Source: Spisula solida
Taxonomy: Eukaryota > Mollusca > Bivalvia > Venerida > Mactridae
NCBI GenBank assembly: GCA_947247005.1
Contig: OX365949.1
Location: 20,029,130-20,093,129 of the forward strand
Length of the DNA stretch: 64,000 nt
Reading direction: 5' to 3'
Numbering within the stretch: position 1 is the stretch's first letter; each line of letters starts with the position of its first letter. A program made the position numbers and the translations under genes. This document shows, in pieces, positions 56,230-64,000 of the stretch. The notes under the pieces were generated by a model. That model was not told the DNA's origin. It was given only the letters and a program-made list of their open reading frames with translations, and made no database searches.

Positions 56230-57420
56230 TATTAGTGAGGGGCATCTTCACAGTATGGTTGTTCATACAGTTTGTATTTATTTTACATTTCATGAAATTC
56301 AGATAGAATTTTAATAACTCAAGGAAAATTGACTAATACAACAAGAGGACCATTGGCTCTAAAGCGCTCACCATATGACCAGCAGTTTAGGCAGAATCAG
56401 TGACCTGGTGACCTAGTTTTTGACCCCAGATGACCTAGTTACGCACTTTACCTAGATTGCAAAGCGACAAACATTGTGACCAAGTTTCATGTAGATTAGG
56501 TAAAACATGTTCACGAGTGCTCAGGTGAGCTAAAAACTTGACGGACATCATCACAGTATGAGCGTTCCTATTCATTTTAAGTTTCATGAAATCATACCAG
56601 CTATTTACAAAGAAATGAATGTGAATGGAAGGACAGAGTGAATTATTCATTAAATCAAGGGCAATAACTCTAAAGAAAATTGTCCAATAACAAAACTTGA
56701 CTGGCATCATCTTAGTGTGAGCATTCATTTTCGTTTTAAGTTTCATGTAATTTTACCGGCTAGTTACAAAGAAATGACTAAGAAAGGACGGGCGGAGGTA
56801 ATTCTTCAATAAATCAAGGGTGACAACTCAAGAAAATTGACACACAGAATGTGTGTTCATATTCATTTTAAGTTACATGAAATTCTTCCAGCTAATTACA
56901 AAGAACTGAATGCAAATGGACTGGCGGATGAAATTTTTCAACAAATCAAGGGCAATAACTCTAAGGAAAATTTACCAATAATGATAACTTGACAGTCATC
57001 ATCACAGTAATTGGGTGCTCATATTCATTTTATGTTTCATGAAATTCTACAAGCTAGTTACAAAGAAAGGAATGCGAATGGACGGTCAGAGTGAATTATA
57101 CTGTAAATCAAGGGTAATAACTCTTAAGGAAAATTGACCAACTTAAACAAACTTGACGGGCATCATGACTTTTTTATTTTAAGTTGCTTAAAAATGTACC
57201 AGTAAGTAGAAAAATGGCTGCAGACGGAAGGACAGACAGAAATATATTTAATAAATCAAGGTAAATGACTGTCAAAGGAAAAACACCTGACAGGCTTCAT
57301 CAAAGTACTGTATAGTTGTTCATATTTATTTTGATTAAGTTCCATGAAATTCTACATGCACGTTACAGAGAAATGGCTGTTGATGGCGATGCGTCTTTGT
57401 AAGCCGTATGGCCAGTCCAC
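56230..57420. repeat. Tandem ~155-165-bp repeat units inside the foldback
   Basis: Units marked by aacttgac.ggcatcat, agtttcatgaaattctacca and aatcaagggcaataactc recur about seven times. A family D copy (minus) interrupts the first unit. Confidence 0.8.
56339..56531 (-). mobile_element. Family D short element nested in tandem array
   Basis: On the minus strand it opens after caagttttt with agctcacctgagcac and ends ggtcctcttgtt. Comparison with neighbouring repeat units shows the empty site, an A/T-run (caataacaaaacttgac), so both element borders can be read directly. Confidence 0.75.
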
Positions 57421-57514
57421 ACGCACATTACCCCAAGTGCCGGAGTAAAAGTTAAGCATTACATAAGTTCAGTGAGTCACAATGTAACTATATAGACTTC
57501 ACATAATCTTCCTT

Positions 57515-57690
57515 TTTTGCAAAAATAATCGCGATTATTGTACCTAGTTGCTCTTTTCGCTTAATGCAGCCACCCCCCTGTCAAAAAGTATTAGATTCAG
57601 AATTTCTCGCACATTGCTGTTAAATTAAATCTGTTATACTGGAAAACGGGTTTTATCCTGTAATGTTGATATGGTCAGTGACAAACCGTA
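57515..57690. repeat. Direct repeat pair, left copy
   Basis: aaaataatcgcgat, tgtacctagttgctct, atctcgcacatt and taatgt.gatatggt are shared in order with 58600-58760, about 1.08 kb away. Confidence 0.75.
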
Positions 57691-58599
57691 TCTGCAGTTA
57701 TAACTGAACTACCTTTTAGGAGACCCCTAAGGAATCAAAATGATAATGAGCCAGAATATGGTTTTAAGAACAGTGTGTTTTTAGCGCTTTCTTGAATGAC
57801 GACTAGAGCTGTCATTGATACGACCCAAGGCATATCGATGATTCCAATATATAGGAAGACAAGCATCGGCGATACATCGTTATACAGTTACACATATAGA
57901 CAGGGTTCTCGGTAGGATTTTGAAGTAGGAGTCCCAGGACTCTTTCTTAGCAAAATGTTGGAGTCCTATAATAGACGAACAAGAAACAGGCCTTTCAGTC
58001 AATGATCCCTTTTTAGCCATTCTAGACTGTACATGTTGGGTATATATTCAGCTTTGAGATAGCACCTTTGGTTAGAGTTTAGACTTGACCAATTTTTACA
58101 ATTTGTGAACTTACATTTTAACAGAGGGACTGTTTTGTGCAGGAAAAGGAGGATTTTCGGTGGTTCCATTCATTTACCCAGGTATCAGTTCTCGATATCG
58201 ACATTACTCGGTAATTAAAACCCAATTTTCCGGATCCGGAATTTCACGGTCAGGGGGTTAGCGAGCAATAAGCGGTATAGCGGGAGTGTATATTTTTTTC
58301 TTTTTCAACGTTTAAACATGAAAAACATATAAAACAATTATTGCACATTATCATTAAACATCTTAATTTTATAAACTTTAGCAAGAATTAATCAATTATC
58401 TGAAAAAATGTTCAATATTTGAAATATTGCATTTTATTCTACACTGTCGCTTTCGAAGCTCGATACCGATGGTGAGAAAATATACCCATTTTTCAAGTTA
58501 AACATATTATTGAGGCAAAAATATTGTCAGCGACTGAGCGAGGTCGTAAAATAATGTTGTCAATGTGTTCAAGTAAGACTTTATTCAAATTCTAATCTT

Positions 58600-58765
58600 T
58601 TGGCTAAAATAATCGCGATTTTTGTACCTAGTTGCTCTATACGCTATATCAGTTTCCCCCATGACGTACATTCAGAATATCTCGCACATTATCGCTCAAT
58701 TAATTCCGTAATCCCAGACAACAGGTTTTAACCGGTAATGTCGATATGGTGAATATTCTAAAATG
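58600..58765. repeat. Direct repeat pair, right copy
   Basis: Second copy of the repeat at 57515. The pair brackets about 0.9 kb of non-coding sequence inside the foldback. Confidence 0.75.
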
Positions 58766-59221
58766 TGAATCGATAATCGATTGGTAAAAAATATTGTTGA
58801 TACCGCTTAGGTCAATGACAGCTCTTATGATGGCATCACACCGGAGGTCACATGGCAGCTACATACTGTAATCGACAGTCACAGCAGAGCGACAGATGAA
58901 TACCGATCAACACGACAGAAACTTTGTTAAACGCGGGTCAACCATCACAGACCTTAACTGGATCTGAGGGTTCTTTGAAGGGTCTTGGGACATCTGTCAC
59001 TTCTTCAGTCTTGTTATGTCTTTTTTTTCCAAAAAAACTTTCTTATAAATAATCATAAAAGCACTCATGAAAAGTTACATTGTTTGTATTTTGGTCAATT
59101 CTCATATTTTTTCACGGAGATCTGTATTGACAAACCAGCAGTAGACAGTTGTCCTACATTATAAGATCAATTAACATGGTCATCTAACACAGAATGATTC
59201 TTGATAATTAATTCACAATAA

Positions 59222-59248
59222 ATGGTTGGTTGGTTGGTTGGTTGGTTG
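59222..59248. repeat. (ggtt)n microsatellite
   Basis: Six tandem tggt units, decaying to tgattgtttg. Confidence 0.9.
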
Positions 59249-60039
59249 ATTGTTTGTTATTGACAATTTGGGTACGAACTAATTTGGATACGCTTCGTTT
59301 ATCAAACTTTATGATGCAAATTAGCATCGAAAGTTGATTTCTTTGTTTACCTACGCCAATTATGTGTATAAAAGACAGTTTTCCTTGTTTAAAACAAGTA
59401 CTTTAATCGTATAAGCAGTTATTTTAACGATTGTAGGCTGTACTTACTTGACGGCAGTCGAATGAAACAACTTCTTCCGTTTGCGAGGGACAGTTTAAAA
59501 TGCTAACCGACCGCCTTTATCTCGCGCGCTAGCATTCTTACCTCCCCTATCGCGTTTAATGTTGTGTAAGCTGGCCTTTGGTTATCTCAAGGAACATTTT
59601 TAAACATCATTAGAAAATAAAAGATAATTTATTAACAACAAAAATATTTTTTTAATGAGTTTGCCAATTCCATTCACGTCTTCAGAGTACCCCGAAAAAA
59701 CACTTCCTGTACACACAAATCTCAATCGAACAGGGGTGACCAAATTTCGGATGGGTTAAAAACTCGCAACACGTACAATGCCGTCTTGGATTTTAATCGA
59801 GATGCCTTCGGCATCTCGATTAGAATCCCTATAAACACCAAAGCAGTCTTAAACCTAGGTCCCACTGAGGAATTCCTCATCGGCGATTAGGAATTACACA
59901 TACTTTCCCCGATGGTTCCCGATGATTTTTGTAGAACCTGTCCATGAAGATCCTAGTTGTCATTGGGAGACTACTATCTCTATGCTGTATTTTGTTTGAT
60001 GGTAATTAAACCAAAAGGTCTTTGCTACAACAATTGTTT

Positions 60040-60420
60040 TTGGCATGGTGGTCGAGTGGATAACGCACTTGACTACTGATCGAGAGGTCCCTGGTTCGAA
60101 TCTCGGCCGGGACACTTGGTCATTTCTGAAACGCTTTTCAGTGTTTCCCACCCAACTAGAGATGAACTGGTTAGAAACCCAGAGGTAGTCTAGCGTGTAT
60201 CGGTGCTATACATCGGGCACGTTAAAGAACCAGGGAGTCTATTCGGAACAAGCTAGGGTAACGCACCCGGATTCCTTGTATCACAACCCTTTCTCTTCTA
60301 CTTGCTGTCCCTTCAGCGAAAACACAGGACCCCATTTGAAATACGTGCTTGCACTTTCATGGGTTATCCTTGACCGAAAGGTCTAAATAATTACAATTAA
60401 TGTCACATTGACAAGGACTG
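60040..60420 (+). mobile_element. tRNA-derived SINE
   Basis: The head has Pol III promoter boxes: A box tggtcgagtgg and, about 45 bases on, B box ggttcgaatct, in a tRNA-like context. It is followed by a conserved-looking body with gggcacgttaaagaacc, which I recall as typical of the Meta-type SINE central domain in marine invertebrates, and a diverged tail. The tRNA part cannot fold into a clean functional tRNA followed by a terminator, so this is not a tRNA gene. Confidence 0.8.
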
Positions 60421-62007
60421 AATCATGCTGAATGGGTCATATTTGTCTAAACAATGTACATGGAAAGTGAATAATATGATAATTTCCTAGTCGCGGAATG
60501 TACATACGAGGGGCTTTTTTAAGTTCAAGGACAAGTTCACAGAATTTTCGACATTTGCTTAAACTCAATGATATACTTAGTACATCTAGGAACGCAACGT
60601 TTTTATCCCCGATTTTTCTTACTTGTATTGTACATGTAAATTCGAATTTTGTGTAGTAGTGTTGAATAATCTTGTAGAAACTTGGCCATCATCCAAATTT
60701 TATCGATCGTGTTACGTTAATCCCGTGCACCGCTATAATCACAAAAAACATGATTTCCACGTGCACTATTTACGCATGATAAATTTTGGTATAAATTGCA
60801 TCGAACTTTTTGTAAAGTTTGCTAATAAAACAAATCACAAAAGAAATGGCATATGTTCCGAAATAAAAATGCCATGATTGTCCGAATATGAGCGAAATCA
60901 GGCCATCTGGATGCTTAAGGCAGAGATGTCAAACAGGGGTTTTCATGACGGCTAAATTGTCATGCACCGAAACTTTCTCGTCTAGAGACACGCTACCAGC
61001 ACACTGGCACCATTTGCGACCGCCCAAGTTCAGGTCATACATGCGTAACAAATCTCTAACAGGACCAGTAAGATAGTGTGAACCAGCTCAAGATCAGGCT
61101 CAAAACTGCTGCTGACAGTGATCAACAACCTGTTGGACATATGAATAAGTAATCAATCAATATTTGATCGATACTTTACCTATTCACCTAAAACAACGAT
61201 TCCGAAAAAAATAGCGATTTTATCACTTTTTGTTCCGTTATTTTTCGGCCGCACTATACACCAAAATACTGCTCTGCACCTAAATGTAGCTCTTTGTGAT
61301 AAAATGTTACAGATGCATTGATAATGGAATACAACAGCATCAAGTAATTGGTTTGTTTGTCTACCATCAGGTTGAAAAAATAGTGACAGTATACCCAGCG
61401 TTGCGTTTCTAGATGTATTCAGTATATTTTGCAGAAGACTCTTATTCGTAATATATTCTTAAATTTTATTAAAATTTCATAGTTAGGTGCCGTTCCAATT
61501 GTATCTATAGTAACGTCAGTAAGAGCTACTCGGTGCAAATTTGACAAACTAACCATCACATTGCCCCAAACTAAACTGCGACCAATAAACTACGACCTAA
61601 AATTACTGCACGTAACGTTCGCGTCAAGAAGCATGACATCATTTTGGTCAATTCCAGCTATATACACTTACCGTTGGGAATACCAAGTTTCTAGCCTATG
61701 CTAGGGCGAGTTCACACTTAAACGCACGGACGAAACAATAATTAAAATTGGGTGAGAGTGGAGTCGATGATGTGAATATGGCCCATAATATCAGTTTATT
61801 TAGTTTCAGTTTATCTAATAATTATTGCAAAGTCCTGTAAAATACAGGATACATATGCATAACACATTTACAATTAGCAATTTAGCTGTCACAGTGACAC
61901 TGGGTATACGACATTAAACGGCGTTTTGGAATATTTTAAAATAGTTACCAAAAATGAAATAATTCTTATAATCGAAGAGATTAGTGTTAAGGTTTGAAAT
62001 ATTTATA
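60421..62007. other. Intergenic, no gene seen
   Basis: A mariner-like end tacgaggggc occurs near 60508. A 62-codon plus-strand frame at 60888-61076 has balanced composition but no recognisable family. Confidence 0.35.
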
Positions 62008-63230
62008 TATGAGCCAGTCTCCAGGAAAACCTGCTATAATGACATTATGTAATTATTGTATGTAACAAGATTTTAATAAAGCTCTAAAATAAGGAAAAAT
62101 ACATATGAGCCAGTCTCCAGGAAAACCTGCTATTTTGACAAAAATATTGATTTTGAGATTTTCAATAGTTGTAAAGGATAATGTTAATGAAGCAAAATGC
62201 AAAAGAAATTTTGTTAATATCTGGAATTTTAAGAAAGTTACAGCTATTTTTGTAGAGTCCCTATTTGGTGCTTTTTGCTTGACATCGCAAACGTCATTGG
62301 AACGTCATTCGATGTAACAAGAGTTTCATAATTAGACCATTTGATCAATTCTTAACATAAATTGTTCAAAGTAGTATCATTTTCTAGAATTATGTTTTAA
62401 TTTTTAAAATTTGTATCAAAATCAGAAGTGTTTGTTTTCAGAGAAAGACTACTAATGTTTTAAACAACTAACTCCTCGTTTTTCACAATCGGAGTACATT
62501 TCCGGCATTGGTCATCATAGCAACGAACTATGTGATTTTGATATAATTCATAAGAAATTTTAAAGCTAAGATATAGTAATATATGGATAAATGACTTAAA
62601 ATTGAATCTATAGATATGTCATTTTTTCTTATTTGAAAGCCCTTTTAAAACCTTGTTACATACAGTATTACATAATGTCAATATAGCAGGTTTTCCTGGA
62701 GACTGGCTCATATCTATTGATTCTATTTTAAGTAATTGACCCGTATAGTACTACACCTTAGCTTTAAATTTTCCTATGAATTATGTCGAAAACACATACT
62801 TCGTTGCTATGGCGACCAATTTCAGAAAAGTACTCCGATTGAGAAAAACGAGGATTTAATTGTTTAAAACAGAAGTAACCATTCTCTGAATGCAAACAAT
62901 TTCGATTTTGATATATATTTTGAAAAGTGAAACATAATTATAGAATTTGGTACTATTTTGAACAGTTTATGTCAAGAATTGATCAAATGCTGTAATAATG
63001 AAATACTGACTTCAGTTACGTCGATTAACGTTTGAATGACATTTGCGACGTCACACAAAAAGCGCCAAAAAAGGACTCTACAAAACAGCTGTAACTTCCT
63101 TAAAACTCAAGATATTAACATAATTTCTTTTGCAATTTGCTTATTTAACATTATCCTGTAATACTATGGAAAATCTTAAAGTCAATATTATTGTCAAAAT
63201 AGCAGGTTTTCCTGGAGACTGGCTCATATA
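62008..63230. mobile_element. TIR element, gagccagtctccagga family, copy 2 with self-insertion
   Basis: The outer ends at 62008 and about 63230 are inverse copies of gagccagtctccaggaaaac. A second, oppositely oriented pair of the same ends lies at 62103 and about 62713. Subterminal sequences show the outer copy is left-to-right and the inner one right-to-left. Confidence 0.85.
62103..62715 (-). mobile_element. Inner inverted copy of the same TIR family (~611 bp)
   Basis: The right-type end (gcaaaatgcaaaagaaattt, gttacagct.ttttgta) is at 62103 and the left-type end (tacagtattacataatgtca) at 62700, the reverse of the outer copy. Removing it leaves an outer element of about the same ~612 bp. 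Confidence 0.8.
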
Positions 63231-63679
63231 TATTTATTTCAATATTCTCACAAGTTCGTCTTTTTGACACGTTGGGGAGGTTCCGAAATTACGTGTACGT
63301 CTACGTGAATACTATTGTTGAGGTAATTCGTCATACAGATATGTGTACTTTCTACAAGTAACAGACCTATGAAATACGAAAATAATAGGTGTACCATATC
63401 AGACAGGTATGCACGAGAAACACAAGATTTAACAGCCCGTGGACTTACTGGGTTTAATTAACGCTCATTTTCGTTTCACGAAGAAATCATGATCACACTG
63501 TCGCGTGATTTTACACGCACACGATTTGTTTCACAAACAATGCATGAATATATTACAAGGTTCTTGCGTTGAATATATAAATTTTCGCAAGCAACTCGTG
63601 CAATATCTAATATTCGCTGGACTATAGCTACACGTTCAGAAACTCGTACACGTTCCATTCACAACCTCCCTAAAATTAG

Positions 63680-63800
63680 ACCTGCTACACGTTTCAGCAC
63701 GTACCAGGTACGATACGTTTCGTACCTGGTACGCAAACGGTACGAAACGTACGTCACGTTATTTTTCCTTGAACGCAGGTCTGCTACACGTGAAAAAGGC
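63680..63800. repeat. Clustered palindromes (cgtaccaggtacg...)
   Basis: cgtaccaggtacg-at-acg-tttcgtacctggtacg and ggtacgaaacgtacg fold into overlapping hairpins. The phrase ctgctacacg flanks on both sides. The nature of the structure is unknown. Confidence 0.6.
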
Positions 63801-64000
63801 CGAAGCTGTATCAAATTTGTGAAACAAAACCAATACCAGTCTAGCATGTTTTATACAAGTAGTACATTCCTTTATCTAAAGACTGAGAAAGAAAGCATCC
63901 ACGGATATTAAAACTTTCACTATTTAAATTTCAGATTTTGTACGATAGTGTTTCACAAAGAAATTAAGAAAAATGTCGCTCCTGAAAATAAGGTGTTTTG
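63801..64000. other. Window end, no gene seen
   Basis: AT-rich with no supported feature. Confidence 0.4.

Larger units (their letters stand above)
55680..59832. mobile_element. 4.15-kb foldback structure with ~500-bp inverted arms
   Basis: The left arm (55680-56176) and right arm (59315-59832) are inverted copies of high identity. Each has at its outer end the perfect hairpin gagatgcc-gaa-ggcatctc. The arms share further blocks such as gctagcgcgcgagataaagg and gtacttgttttaaacaagg. The only clear arm difference is a small indel near 56020/59485. The interior holds tandem arrays, but no transposase frame was found. Confidence 0.85.

Noticed and set aside
60040..60115. tRNA gene suggested by A and B boxes
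   Set aside because: It is the head of a SINE: a conserved non-tRNA body follows, and the acceptor stem does not close.

Overview
This is a window of an AT-rich, repeat-dense eukaryotic nuclear genome, most likely a bivalve mollusc. The evidence is canonical GT-AG introns of 1-7 kb, host-type genes (a GST-omega, a dicarbonyl/L-xylulose reductase, a rhodopsin-like receptor, a SAM-domain protease-like gene), and many families of tandem-repeat-bearing interspersed elements of the kind described from bivalves. There is no bacterial-style operon content, and every function call is made by reading motifs only.

Layout. 0.6-6.3 kb: TE graveyard. It holds a decayed TE-like gene fragment (minus), two 5' fragments of a GPCR gene, a broken Helitron Rep/helicase gene and a broken SGNH-hydrolase-like gene split by a 301-bp tandem array. 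6.7-7.5 kb: minus-strand tandem-repeat element. 8.6-9.3 kb: intact intronless DCXR-like SDR (minus) with a 100-bp palindrome just upstream. 11.5-12.4 kb: GPCR pseudogene. 12.6-14.7 kb: minisatellite, then a complete tandem-repeat element. 16.5-17.6 kb: intact GPCR with a poly(A) signal. 18.6-25.1 kb: MITE-like elements and palindromes. 25.2-38.5 kb: a five-exon plus-strand gene that I assembled by splice phase (511 codons): two N-terminal SAM domains followed by a retropepsin-like aspartyl protease domain. Its introns carry many tandem-repeat elements, all in sense orientation. 38.7-41.4 kb: minisatellites with two nested MITEs. 42.8-47.7 kb: a five-exon minus-strand glutathione S-transferase omega gene (243 codons, all phases consistent). 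One of its 5' splice donors has been amplified into a minisatellite. 48.4-53 kb: hAT-type MITEs with 8-bp target duplications, a TIR element family and a dead mariner transposase split by a hAT MITE. 55.2-55.3 kb: a possible first exon of an unrecognised minus-strand gene. 55.7-59.8 kb: a 4.15-kb foldback structure with ~500-bp arms. 60.0-60.4 kb: a tRNA-derived SINE. 62.0-63.2 kb: a TIR element that carries an inverted copy of its own family.

The most unusual content is structural. (i) Several sequence-unrelated families share one architecture: a 5' hairpin after a T-run, a GC-rich gtccg-like block, 156-174-bp internal repeats, and a 3' end at CTTGTT, usually preceded by a short hairpin. This suggests common Helitron/Helentron-like mobilisation. 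(ii) The GST intron minisatellite copies the exon end together with its splice donor. (iii) The 5' and 3' parts of one GPCR pseudogene lie 8.9 kb apart with nearly complementary breakpoints.
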